NCBI RefSeq assembly: GCF_008365295.1
Contig: NZ_CP043505.1
Location: 2,480,001-2,544,000, forward strand
Direction: 5' to 3'
DNA length: 64,000 bases
From: Agromyces intestinalis
GTDB taxonomy: Bacteria; Actinomycetota; Actinomycetes; Actinomycetales; Microbacteriaceae
Below, piece by piece: positions 48,913-56,978 of the stretch (positions are counted from its first letter, which is position 1; each line of letters starts with the position of its first letter). A program made the position numbers and the translations under genes. The notes under the pieces were generated by a model that was not told the DNA's origin, made no database searches, and saw only the letters and a list, made by a program, of their open reading frames with translations.

Positions 48913-49682
48913 GCGGAGCATCCGTGTCTGCGCCCTTCGCCGCGCCCTCGTTCGCGCTCGACGGGCGCGTCGCCGTCGTGACCGGCGGTGCGCGCGGACT
49001 CGGCGAGGCGTACGCCCGCTCGCTGCACGCGGCCGGGGCGACCGTCGTCATCGCCGACGTGCTCGACGACGCCGGCGCCGCGCTCGCCGCGGAGCTCGGC
49101 GAACGCGCCCGGTTCGCCCACCTCGACGTGACCGACGAAGCCGGGTGGGCCGCGCTCATCGAACAGGCCGTGGCCGAGCTCGGCGCCGTCGACGTGCTCG
49201 TGAACAACGCCGGCATCGCGAACGCCGCGCCCATCGAGCACTTCTCGCTCGCGAAATGGGACGCTGTGATCGGCGTGAACCTCACCGGGGTGTTCCTCGG
49301 CTGCCGGGCCGTCGTGCCCGCGATGAAGGCCGCCGGACGCGGATCGATCGTCAACGTCTCGTCGGTCGAGGGGCTGCGCGGCAGCCCGCACCTGCACGGG
49401 TACACGGCGTCGAAGTTCGGCGTGCGCGGACTGACGAAGTCGCTCGCCGTCGAGCTCGGAGCCGACGGCATCCGGGTGAACTCGGTGCATCCGGGGTTCA
49501 TCCGCACCGACATGACGACGCGGATCGACCCCGAACGGCTCGACATCCCGCTCGGGCGGCCGGGCGACCCGGTGGACGTCGCGGGCGCGGTCGTGTTCCT
49601 CGCCTCCGACGCGTCGTCGTTCGTCACCGGCGCCGAGCTCGTCGTCGACGGCGGCATGGTCACCGCGATCGCGCACCGCTGA
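48909..49682 (+). CDS. SDR oxidoreductase
   Basis: 257 aa classical SDR: TGGARGLG, NNAGIAN, NVSSVEG and YTASKFGVRG. GTG start overlaps the previous stop (GTGA). Likely a second hydroxyacyl or steroid-type dehydrogenase of the pathway. Begins with an unusual Ser/Ala leader (SGASVSAPFAAPSF) of about 14 residues before the first strand. Confidence 0.87.
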   Translation: MSGASVSAPFAAPSFALDGRVAVVTGGARGLGEAYARSLHAAGATVVIADVLDDAGAALAAELGERARFAHLDVTDEAGWAALIEQAVAELGAVDVLVNNAGIANAAPIEHFSLAKWDAVIGVNLTGVFLGCRAVVPAMKAAGRGSIVNVSSVEGLRGSPHLHGYTASKFGVRGLTKSLAVELGADGIRVNSVHPGFIRTDMTTRIDPERLDIPLGRPGDPVDVAGAVVFLASDASSFVTGAELVVDGGMVTAIAHR

Positions 49683-49754
49683 GGGGTTCCGCCCGGCACG
49701 GCCGGCGATGCCGTAGCCTGACCGCACGTGTCGTCGACGACGAAGGGTGGCATC

Positions 49755-50099
49755 GTGGCGCAGGACGAGAGCCTGGTCGAGCTGGTCGAAGAACTGCTCG
49801 CGATCGCCCGAACCGCCTCGAGCGGGCGCGCCGCCCGCACCATCCAGGGCGATCACGTGCACGCCCTGCGCGAGACGGTCATCGCGCTGGCCGGCGGCCG
49901 GCAGCTCGCCGAGCACGAGAGCCCCGGTGAGGCGACCCTGCAGGTGCTCGTCGGGCGGGTGCGGCTCGTCGCGGGCGACGACTCGTGGGAGGGCGCCGTC
50001 GGCGACCACATCGCGATCCCTCCGCGCCGGCACAGCCTCGACGCACTCGAGGACGCCGCCGTGCTCCTCACCGTCGTGAAGCAGCCCGCCGCGGAGTAG
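49755..50099 (+). CDS. small cupin-domain protein
   Basis: 114 aa. Cupin-type beta-barrel: residues about 30-105 with ETVIALAGGRQLAEHESPGEATLQVLVGRVRLVAGD and GDHIAIPPRRHSLDAL (His-containing motif 2). Function unknown; such proteins stabilise or sense small molecules. GTG start preceded by GAAGGGTGG; a GTG nine codons upstream is possible. Ends before a REP-like repeat and the transporter promoter. Confidence 0.6.
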   Translation: MAQDESLVELVEELLAIARTASSGRAARTIQGDHVHALRETVIALAGGRQLAEHESPGEATLQVLVGRVRLVAGDDSWEGAVGDHIAIPPRRHSLDALEDAAVLLTVVKQPAAE

Positions 50100-50100
50100 C

Positions 50101-50172
50101 GCAGCGCGACCCAGCGCACGTCACGAGGTCTCGAGACGCGTGCTCCTTCGTCGCGCGCTCCTCGACCAACGG
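50101..50172. repeat. REP-like copy with upstream extension
   Basis: GCGACCCAGCGCACGTC followed by GGTCTCGAGACGCGTGCTCC...CTCCTCGACCAACGG, the same arrangement as the left copy in the 20.5-kb oxidase gene. It lies between the cupin gene and the transporter promoter. Confidence 0.85.
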
Positions 50173-50186
50173 ATGCGCGCGCAACA

Positions 50187-50209
50187 TTGACATACCGTCT
50201 AGTCGGTTT
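50187..50209 (+). promoter_or_regulatory. TTGACA promoter element overlapping TetR-type operator, site 2
   Basis: A perfect -35 TTGACA (50187-50192) overlaps ATACCGTCTAGTCGGTTT (50192-50209), 41 bases before the first transporter ATG. Binding of the TetR protein here would block the promoter. A -10 hexamer at good spacing is not obvious (TACAGT at 50216 is too far). Confidence 0.65.
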
Positions 50210-50250
50210 CTCGGGTACAGTGAGCATCACTCCGACACGAAGAGGTGCCG

Positions 50251-51000
50251 ATGCCCGACCGAACCCCCACTCCACCCAGCGCCGTCCCGCGTCTCGAGGT
50301 CGACGGCCTGACCGTCGCGTTCGGCGGGCTCCTCGCCCTCGACGACGTGACCTTCGACGTCGGCCGCGGCGAGACCGTCGCGCTTATCGGCCCGAACGGC
50401 GCCGGCAAGACGACCGTCTTCAACGCGATCTGCGGGCTCGTGCGTCGCCGCGCGGGTGCGATCCGGCTCGACGGGCGCCCCGCGCCGCGCACCCCCGTCG
50501 GCCTCACCGCGGCCGGCGTCGCCCGCACGCTCCAGGGGCTCGGCCTGTTCGACGGCATGACCGTCGCCGAGCACCTGCTCGTCCCGCTGTCGCGGACGGC
50601 CCGCGCCGGCGAGGCATCCGATCGGATCGCGCAGGTGCTCGACGACCTCCACCTGACCGCCGAGGCCGCCCGCCGCGTCGACGAATTGCCCTACCCGGTG
50701 CGCAAACGGGTCGCGCTCGCCCGGGCGCTCGCCGCCCGCCCGTCGCTGCTGCTGCTCGACGAGCCCGCGGGCGGACTCGGCTCCGACGACATCGACGCGC
50801 TCGCCGCGGTGGTGCGCAAGGTCGCGGCAGACGGATGCTCCGTGCTGCTGGTCGAGCACCACGTCGACTTCGTCATGGGGCTGGCCGACCGGGTCGTCGT
50901 CCTCGACTTCGGCCGGGTCATCGCGCGCGGCGCGCCCGCCGACGTGCAGGCCGACCCCGCGGTCGAGGCCGCCTACCTCGGCGTCACGGCGGCATCGTGA
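50251..51000 (+). CDS. ABC transporter ATPase (LivG-type)
   Basis: 249 aa. Walker A GPNGAGKTT (about 48-56), Walker B LLLLDEPAGG, H-motif HH. The signature region reads LPYPVRKRV where relatives have LPYGxxKRV, so the conserved glycine is replaced by proline. Likely the LivG-type ATPase of the importer. ATG follows GAGGTG closely; operator 41 bases upstream. Its stop overlaps the next gene GTG by four. Confidence 0.88.
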   Translation: MPDRTPTPPSAVPRLEVDGLTVAFGGLLALDDVTFDVGRGETVALIGPNGAGKTTVFNAICGLVRRRAGAIRLDGRPAPRTPVGLTAAGVARTLQGLGLFDGMTVAEHLLVPLSRTARAGEASDRIAQVLDDLHLTAEAARRVDELPYPVRKRVALARALAARPSLLLLDEPAGGLGSDDIDALAAVVRKVAADGCSVLLVEHHVDFVMGLADRVVVLDFGRVIARGAPADVQADPAVEAAYLGVTAAS

Positions 51001-51713
51001 ACGGCATCCTCGAACTCGACGCCGTCACCGTCGGCTACGTCGGCGCGCCCGTGCTCGACCGGCTCACGCTCTCCATCCCCGAAGGCGCCGTCGTCGCCCT
51101 GCTCGGAGCCAACGGCGCCGGCAAGACCACGCTCATGCGGGCCGTCGCCGGGTTGCTGCCGACGCGGGCCGGAGGCATCCGCTTCGACGGCCGCGACCTC
51201 GCGGGCGTCGCCGTCGAAGACCGCACCCGCTCAGGGCTCGCGCAGGTGCCCGAAGGGCGCAGCGTCGTCGCCGAGCTCACCGTCGACGAGAACCTGCGGC
51301 TCGGCGCGCTCTGGCGGTACCGCGGCGCCGAACGCGACCGCGCCGTCGCCGCGATGTACGAGCTGTTCGAACCGCTCGCCCGGCGCCGGCGCAGCCTCGG
51401 GCACCAGCTCTCGGGCGGCGAACGCCAGATGCTCGCCCTCGCCCGCGCGCTCGTCGCGAACCCGCGCGTGCTGCTGCTCGACGAACCCTCGCTCGGCCTC
51501 GCGCCGCTCGTCGTCGCCCAGCTCATGGGCGTGCTGCGCGACGCCGCCGACCGCACCGGGCTCACCGTGCTGCTCGCCGAGCAGAACGTCACCAGTGCGC
51601 TGTCGATCGCCGACCGCGGCATCGTGCTCGGCCTCGGCGAGATCGTCGCCGACGCGCCAGCGGCCGACCTCGCCGCCGACCCCGCCCTCCGCCACGCCTA
51701 CCTGGGATTCTGA
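50997..51713 (+). CDS. ABC transporter ATPase (LivF-type)
   Basis: 238 aa. Walker A GANGAGKTTL, canonical signature LSGGERQML, Walker B LLLDEPSLGLAP, and the LivF-type QVPEGRSVVAEL block. With the previous protein it forms the heterodimeric ATPase of a branched-chain-amino-acid/amide-type importer. GTG start overlaps the preceding stop (GTGA). Its stop is directly followed by the permease ATG. Confidence 0.92.
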   Translation: MNGILELDAVTVGYVGAPVLDRLTLSIPEGAVVALLGANGAGKTTLMRAVAGLLPTRAGGIRFDGRDLAGVAVEDRTRSGLAQVPEGRSVVAELTVDENLRLGALWRYRGAERDRAVAAMYELFEPLARRRRSLGHQLSGGERQMLALARALVANPRVLLLDEPSLGLAPLVVAQLMGVLRDAADRTGLTVLLAEQNVTSALSIADRGIVLGLGEIVADAPAADLAADPALRHAYLGF

Positions 51714-52592
51714 ATGGACCGCCTGCTCTTCCTCCTCGCCACCGGGCTCGCGCGCGGCGCGATCTTCGCCTTGTTCGCGCTGTCGCTCGTCATCATCTGG
51801 CGCGCCGCGCGCATCGTGAACTTCGCGCAGGGCGCGATGGCCGTGGTCGCCGCCTACGTCGCGTTCGCCGTCACCGGACTCACCGGGTCGTACTGGATCG
51901 GGCTCGCCTCGGCGCTCATCGCCGGCGCGCTCGTCGGCGTCGGCGTCGAACGCGGGGTCATGCGCTTCGCCCCCGCCCGGTCGCCGCTGGCCGGGGTCAT
52001 CATCGCGATCGGGCTCGTCATGGTGCTGCAGTCGCTGCTCGGCATCCTGTTCGGGCAGCAGCACCTGCCGATGCGGGCGCCGTTCGACCAGTCGCCGATC
52101 GTGATCGGCGGGGTCCCGGTGCTCTCGCCGTACGACGTGTTCGTGCTCGTCGTCGCGATCGTCGTAATGGGCGGGCTCGGGCTGCTGTTCACCCGAACCA
52201 CGCTCGGCCTGCAGTTGCGCGCCTCGGCGTTCGCGCCCGAGGTGTCGCGCCTGCTCGGCGTGCGCGTGCCGCGCATGCTCACCACCGGGTGGATGCTCGC
52301 GTCGGCGGTCGCCGCGCTCGCCGCCCTGCTGCTCGTGCCCACCGAGCTCGGGCTCACGCCACACTCGACCGACCTGCTGTTCGTCTACGCGTTCACCGTC
52401 GCGGTGGTCGGCGGGCTCGACTCGCCGGTCGGCGCGCTCGTCGGCGGGCTCGTCGTCGGCGTGCTGATGAGCCTCGTCACCGGATACCTCGGCTCGACCG
52501 TCGCGCCCATCGCGGTGCTCGTGCTGCTCGTCGCGGTGCTGCTCGTGCGACCCGGAGGCATCTTCGCGATGCGGGAGGCGAGGGCAGCGTGA
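51714..52592 (+). CDS. ABC transporter permease (LivH-type)
   Basis: 292 aa with about eight membrane segments. LivH motif IWRAARIVNFAQGAM near residues 29-43 and VVGGLDSPVGALVGGL near the end. ATG begins at the base after the preceding TGA, and its own stop overlaps the next gene as GTGA. Provides one half of the membrane channel of the importer. Confidence 0.92.
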   Translation: MDRLLFLLATGLARGAIFALFALSLVIIWRAARIVNFAQGAMAVVAAYVAFAVTGLTGSYWIGLASALIAGALVGVGVERGVMRFAPARSPLAGVIIAIGLVMVLQSLLGILFGQQHLPMRAPFDQSPIVIGGVPVLSPYDVFVLVVAIVVMGGLGLLFTRTTLGLQLRASAFAPEVSRLLGVRVPRMLTTGWMLASAVAALAALLLVPTELGLTPHSTDLLFVYAFTVAVVGGLDSPVGALVGGLVVGVLMSLVTGYLGSTVAPIAVLVLLVAVLLVRPGGIFAMREARAA

Positions 52593-53908
52593 GCGAGACA
52601 TCCGTGAGCGAGACGTCCGTGCCCGAGGGGGCGTCCGTGCCCGAGGCATCCGCGAACCAGCCGCTCCCAGCGGCGGTGCACCCCGCAGCCGCTCGCGCCG
52701 CTGCCGCGCGACCGGCCGTCGCGCGCCGCGCCTCGACCGGCCGCCTCCTCGCGACCGCCCTGCTGCTGACCGCGCTCGCGATCGGCGGAACGTTCCTGCT
52801 CGACCCATACCGCAACTACCAGCTCGCGCTCGTCGCGGCGACGTTCTGCGCGACCGGCGGGCTCACGCTGCTCATCGGCCTCAGCGGCCAGCTCTCGCTC
52901 GGGCATGCCGCGCTCATGGCGGCGGGCGGCTACGGGTACGCACTCGCCGCGAACGCCGTGACCGAGGCGGGCGTCGACGGGGTGCCGCGGTTCCTCATCG
53001 GCATGGCCGGCGCGATCGCCGCGTCCGGCGCGCTCGGGCTGCTGCTCGGGCTCGCCGGGGCGCGGCTGCGCGGGCCGTACCTCGCGGGCGTCACGCTCGC
53101 GGTGGTCATCGCGCTGCCGGCGGTGACCGCGGTGTTCCCGAGCGTGTTCCGCGGCGACCAGGGCGTGCAGATCGCGTACTCGGGGGTGCCCGAGTTCCTG
53201 AAGCTCGTCATCGTCGTCGAGCAGTGGCAGGCGTGGGTCGCGATCCTCGTCACCGCGGTCGTCGTGACCTGGCTCGCGGCGCTGCGGCGCGGCCGGCTCG
53301 GGCTGCGCATGCGGGCCGTGCACGGCGACGAGACCGCGGCGCGCCTCGCCGGCGTGCCGACCCGGCGGGTCAAGGTGCAGGCGTTCGCGGTCAGCGCGGT
53401 CGCCGCCGGCACCGGCGGGGCGCTGCTGTGCTTCATCGCGCAGTCGGTGAGTCCCGGCGCCTACACGCTCGCCTACTCGCTGCTGCTCGTCGTCGCGGTC
53501 GTCGTCGGCGGGCTCGGCAGCCTCGGCGGCGCACTCGCCGGCGCGGTCGTCGTCGTGCTGCTGCCGTGGGTCATCGGCACGCTGACCGCCGCGCTGGCAC
53601 TGCCGAGCGACCTCGAACAGCGGCTCAGCGGCAACCTGCCCGTGCTCGTGTTCGGCGCGCTGCTCATCGTCGTCATGGCCGCCTGGCCCGGCGGACTCGC
53701 GGGGGCGGTCGCGCGCGTGTCGACCCCGGCGCGCGGGTTCTCGAGACGCGTCCTCGCTGCGCTCGGGCGCTCCTCGACCGGCGGAGCACCGCAGCCCGTC
53801 GCATCCGTCTCGCCCGTGGCATCCGTCTCGCCCGTGGCATCCGACCCGCTCGCTCCCGTGCCCGCCCCACCGCACCCGCAGTCAGTCCCAACCGAATCAG
53901 AGAGGTGA
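52589..53908 (+). CDS. ABC transporter permease (LivM-type) with extended tails
   Basis: 439 aa. A 50-residue Ser/Ala/Val/Pro-rich N-terminal extension (SETSVSETSVPEGASVPEAS) precedes about ten membrane segments; LivM motif LIGLSGQLSLGHAALMA and VVGGLGSLGGAL. GTG start overlaps livH stop. The C-terminal tail (about 378-439) is not membrane-like. It contains RGFSRRVLAALGRSSTGGAP, encoded by a REP-like element, and PVASV repeats encoded by GCATCCG units, so the tail probably grew from repeated DNA. Confidence 0.88.
   Translation: MSETSVSETSVPEGASVPEASANQPLPAAVHPAAARAAAARPAVARRASTGRLLATALLLTALAIGGTFLLDPYRNYQLALVAATFCATGGLTLLIGLSGQLSLGHAALMAAGGYGYALAANAVTEAGVDGVPRFLIGMAGAIAASGALGLLLGLAGARLRGPYLAGVTLAVVIALPAVTAVFPSVFRGDQGVQIAYSGVPEFLKLVIVVEQWQAWVAILVTAVVVTWLAALRRGRLGLRMRAVHGDETAARLAGVPTRRVKVQAFAVSAVAAGTGGALLCFIAQSVSPGAYTLAYSLLLVVAVVVGGLGSLGGALAGAVVVVLLPWVIGTLTAALALPSDLEQRLSGNLPVLVFGALLIVVMAAWPGGLAGAVARVSTPARGFSRRVLAALGRSSTGGAPQPVASVSPVASVSPVASDPLAPVPAPPHPQSVPTESER
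53736..53784. repeat. REP-like copy inside the LivM coding sequence
   Basis: GGTTCTCGAGACGCGTCCTC...GGCGCTCCTCGACCGGCGG fits the same consensus as the copy at 50101 (GGTCTCGAGACGCGTGCTCC...CTCCTCGACCAACGG). It is read in frame as part of the permease tail. Confidence 0.8.
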
Positions 53909-53910
53909 TC

Positions 53911-55206
53911 ATGTTCCACAGCACACCCCGCCGCCGCACCTTCGCGGCGCTCACCACGTCGGTCGCGCTCGTCGCCGCCCTCGCCGCCTGCAGCTCGCCC
54001 GCCGCCGTCTCGGGCGGCGGCGAAGCCGCGGCCGCACCCGGCATCACCGACGACACCGTGACCATCGGCACGCACACGCCGCTCACGGGCCCGGCCGCCG
54101 CCGGGTACTCGTCGATCTCGGCCGCCACGAAGGCGTACTTCGACTACGTCAACGACCAGGGCGGCATCAACGGCCGCACCATCGAGTACCTCGTGAAGGA
54201 CGACGGCTACAACCCGGCGACCACGCAGACCGTCGTGCGCGAACTCGTGCAGGAGGACGAGGTGTTCGCCATCCTGAACGGCCTCGGCACGCCCACGCAC
54301 ACCGCCGTGCTCGACTTCCTCAACCAGAACGAGGTGCCCGACCTGTTCGTGGCATCCGGTTCGACGAGCTGGAACCAGCCCGAGAAATACCCGTGGACCT
54401 TCGGATTCAACGCCGACTACGTCGTCGAGGGGGCCGCGCTCGCGCAGTACGCCGAAGACCAGGCGCCCGATGCGACCGTGTGCCTGCTCGGCCAGGACGA
54501 CGACTTCGGCGACGAGTTCATCGAAGGTGCCGAACTCGTCCTCGGCGAGGGCGGGCTCGCGCACATCGAGCGGTACTCGGTGTCGAACCAGGACGTGACC
54601 GCGCAGATCGGCGCCATGCAGGCCGCCGGCTGCGAGATCAACCTGCTCGCGACCATCAACGGGTTCACCGCGCTCGCCGTGGGCACCGCCGCGAAGCTCG
54701 GCTGGTTCCCGCAGTGGTACTCGTCGTCGTCGGGCGGCGACTACCCGACGCTCGTCGGCTACCTGGGCGAAGACCTCGGCCCGAAGCTGCTCCAGGGCTT
54801 CACATCGTCGAACTACCTGCCGTTCAGCCCCTCGGGCGAGTGGGTCGCGCTGTTCCAGCAGATCAACGACGAGTACAACGACGGCGCACCGTTCACCGGC
54901 AACACCGTCTACGGCATGAGCGTCGGCTACCTGTTCGCCGAGGCGCTCGCGCGCGCCGGCGAACACCCCACCCGGCAGGGCATCGTCGACGCCATCACGT
55001 CGGGCGACCTGGTCGGCAACGGCATCGTGCCGCTCGCGTTCTCGGCCGACATTCACGCCGCCTACCTCGGCGTCGGCATCACGACCGTCGACCAGGGCGT
55101 GCAGGACTTCGTCGGCGCGACGTACGTGCTCGACGGCGACACCGTCGAGGCGGTCGAGCCCGAGGACGTGCCGGTCGAGAACGCCGGGGTGCCGACGGGC
55201 GACTGA
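53911..55206 (+). CDS. ABC transporter substrate-binding lipoprotein (LivK-type)
   Basis: 431 aa. Lipobox LAAC with Cys27. Family 6 periplasmic-binding fold: TIGTHTPLTGPAAAGYSSISAATKAYFDYVNDQGGINGRTIEYLVKDDGYNP follows the known LivK-like pattern (TPLTGPAA, DYVNDQGGINGR). Such proteins bind branched-chain amino acids, amides, aromatic or aliphatic carboxylates; the neighbouring acyl-CoA genes suggest an organic acid. GAGGTG before ATG overlaps the permease stop. Followed by a strong hairpin. Confidence 0.92.
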   Translation: MFHSTPRRRTFAALTTSVALVAALAACSSPAAVSGGGEAAAAPGITDDTVTIGTHTPLTGPAAAGYSSISAATKAYFDYVNDQGGINGRTIEYLVKDDGYNPATTQTVVRELVQEDEVFAILNGLGTPTHTAVLDFLNQNEVPDLFVASGSTSWNQPEKYPWTFGFNADYVVEGAALAQYAEDQAPDATVCLLGQDDDFGDEFIEGAELVLGEGGLAHIERYSVSNQDVTAQIGAMQAAGCEINLLATINGFTALAVGTAAKLGWFPQWYSSSSGGDYPTLVGYLGEDLGPKLLQGFTSSNYLPFSPSGEWVALFQQINDEYNDGAPFTGNTVYGMSVGYLFAEALARAGEHPTRQGIVDAITSGDLVGNGIVPLAFSADIHAAYLGVGITTVDQGVQDFVGATYVLDGDTVEAVEPEDVPVENAGVPTGD

Positions 55207-55226
55207 ACCCTCACGGCGCACCCGGA

Positions 55227-55259
55227 ACGGGCCGGCCCTCCACGAGAGGGCCGGCCCGT
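55227..55259 (+). terminator. perfect 14-bp hairpin after the transporter operon
   Basis: ACGGGCCGGCCCTC and GAGGGCCGGCCCGT pair perfectly over CACGA, 20 bases after the stop of the binding-protein gene. No U tract, typical for high-GC terminators. It also lies beyond the 3' end of the leftward SDR fragment. Confidence 0.9.
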
Positions 55260-55294
55260 GCGGCGTCAGTTCGCAGCTGCACGATCGATCGCCG

Positions 55295-55744
55295 TCACGA
55301 CCGCCCACGGATGGTCGCGAGGAGAGACCCGGTGATCCCCGCGAGGCGCTCGGCGTCGGCCGGATCCAATGTGGAGAGCGTGAGCGGGACGGGCTTGTCG
55401 CGGTCGATCGCGGTCAGGGGTGCGGAAGGAGGGCGGTCGATGAAGTCGTGGATCGGCGCGACCGACTCGGTGACGGGGCGCGCCGAGAGGCGCGCGGCGG
55501 CGCGAATCGACGCACGCAGTACGGGTGGCAGCGGGCTGAGGTCTCCGCTCCTGGTGAAGCCGGGGTGGTAGAGCACATAGCGGATCGGGTTGTCGCGCCG
55601 GGCGGCGAAGGCGACGCCGAGCAGATCGTTGGCCCGGCCGGCCTGGAGTTGGGCGGCGACCATCCCGTAGCCGTGCTCGAGTTGCAGATCGCCCCAATGG
55701 ATCCCGCCCTTCGTGATGCCGACTCCGGCGATGTTGACGATCAC
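55295..55744 (-). pseudogene. C-terminal half of an SDR, truncated
   Basis: 149 residues that start inside an SDR: (M)IVNIAGVGITKGGIHWGDLQ, then AAQLQAGRANDLLGVAF and YVLYHPGFTRSGDL. These are the second half of a short-chain dehydrogenase of about 270-280 aa; the N-terminal NAD-binding half and start region are missing. The coding similarity stops at about 55744, exactly where the remnant of a divergent regulator begins (55738). A deletion removing both N-terminal halves and the shared promoter explains it. Confidence 0.75.
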
Positions 55745-55908
55745 GCCGGACTCGCTGCGTCGAAGCTGCGGTGTTCCCGACCACCCCTCCCAGCGTCGAA
55801 TACCGCCTCACCCCGCTCGGCGAGAGTCTGCTCGTGCCGCTGTCCGCCCTCGCCGACTGGGTCGTGGAACACCGAGCTGAGATTGCAGCACGACGACGCT
55901 CGGACTGA
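55738..55908 (+). pseudogene. C-terminal fragment of an HxlR-type regulator
   Basis: 56 residues in frame, including PTTPPSVEYRLTPLGESLL and ALADWVVEHRAEIAARR, the typical C-terminus of HxlR-family winged-helix regulators. No start codon or DNA-binding helix upstream; a stop in the same frame lies at 55735-55737. It abuts the SDR fragment on the other strand. Confidence 0.7.
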
Positions 55909-55978
55909 GCCGAACCCACGGACGCCCGTAGGATGGCCGGGCCGTGTCGGTCCGCGGCAGGGAGGGTGAGCACCGACG

Positions 55979-56923
55979 ATGACGGATGCTGCGCCCGCAG
56001 ATCCCGGTCGACCAGCCGACCGGGCGGCCGAAGCACACGCGCTCGCAGAGCGAGTCACGGCACCGTGGTTCTGGCGGCGCAGCAACGGCGGCGGGTCGCG
56101 GCCGCTGAGCGGCGCCGAGATCGAGTCCGCGCTGTTCGTCGAACTCGGCCTCCGCGACGAGTCGGCCCGCGTGTGGCGCGAGTCGCGCGCCGTCTCGGAT
56201 CGCGCGCACCGACGGGTCGGAGCGCTGCTGCGTGCTCGGTACGGCATCCGCAGTCCCCGCGGCGGGCTGGTCACCGTCCTGGTGCTCGTGTGCGTGCTCG
56301 GCATGGTGGCGCCGCTCGTGCTGCTCGGGATCGGCTATCGCGGGCACGCGCTCGAACCCGATCCCCGAACCGGGGCACTCCTCACCGCGATCGTCGGCAC
56401 GGTGATGCTGGCCGCGTCGATGCTCACGCTCGGACGGCCCGTCGCACGGCCCACCTTCTTCCAGTCGGGCGTCGTCTGCGTGCTGCTCGGCGGGTTCGCG
56501 CTGCTGTGGATCCTCGCGTCGGGCGCAGACCCGTCGACGCGGACCTGGTTGGCCGTCGGGGCGATCGGCCTCGTGCTCGCCGTCATCGTCTTCTGGTTCG
56601 GCCGGATCCGCGATCCCGAATCCACGGCCCGCATCGACGCCGCGCTCGAGACCGTGCGGGCCGAGGTGCTCGTCGAGGTCGAGCACGAGCGGCAGCGCCT
56701 GTTCGCCGAGCTCGAGCAGGTGTTCGCCGTTCGCGGTGACCGTGAGCTGCTGCGTCGCGCGCGCACCATCGCGCTGGCGGCGCTGCATGCCGGCGGCAAC
56801 GACGCCGACGACACGCAGCCCGACAGCGTGCCGGGCGCGTACATCGTGGTGGAACGCACGAGCGACTGGCTGCCGAAGCGATGGCCGCCGTCATCGCGGC
56901 ATCGCGGTGACGTGACGCGCTGA
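55979..56923 (+). CDS. predicted membrane protein with cytoplasmic coiled-coil tail
   Basis: 314 aa. N-terminal 90 residues charged (ADPGRPADRAAEAHALAERVTAPWFWRR). Four membrane segments at about 98-122, 135-155, 162-182 and 190-210 follow. Then comes a helical soluble tail rich in Glu/Arg (DAALETVRAEVLVEVEHERQRLFAELEQVF) that likely forms a coiled coil. No family recognised. GGAGGG lies 12 bases upstream of ATG, longer than usual. Convergent with the acyl-CoA ligase gene. Confidence 0.65.
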   Translation: MTDAAPADPGRPADRAAEAHALAERVTAPWFWRRSNGGGSRPLSGAEIESALFVELGLRDESARVWRESRAVSDRAHRRVGALLRARYGIRSPRGGLVTVLVLVCVLGMVAPLVLLGIGYRGHALEPDPRTGALLTAIVGTVMLAASMLTLGRPVARPTFFQSGVVCVLLGGFALLWILASGADPSTRTWLAVGAIGLVLAVIVFWFGRIRDPESTARIDAALETVRAEVLVEVEHERQRLFAELEQVFAVRGDRELLRRARTIALAALHAGGNDADDTQPDSVPGAYIVVERTSDWLPKRWPPSSRHRGDVTR

Positions 56924-56978
56924 ACACCGTGCCCGGCGGACGCGGGGGCTGACCGGGGCAGCCCGGCCCGGCCCCGCC

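Noticed and set aside
50216-50221. TACAGT as -10 element for the transporter promoter
   Set aside because: It lies 23 bases after TTGACA, too far for a normal promoter; only the -35 and operator are reported.
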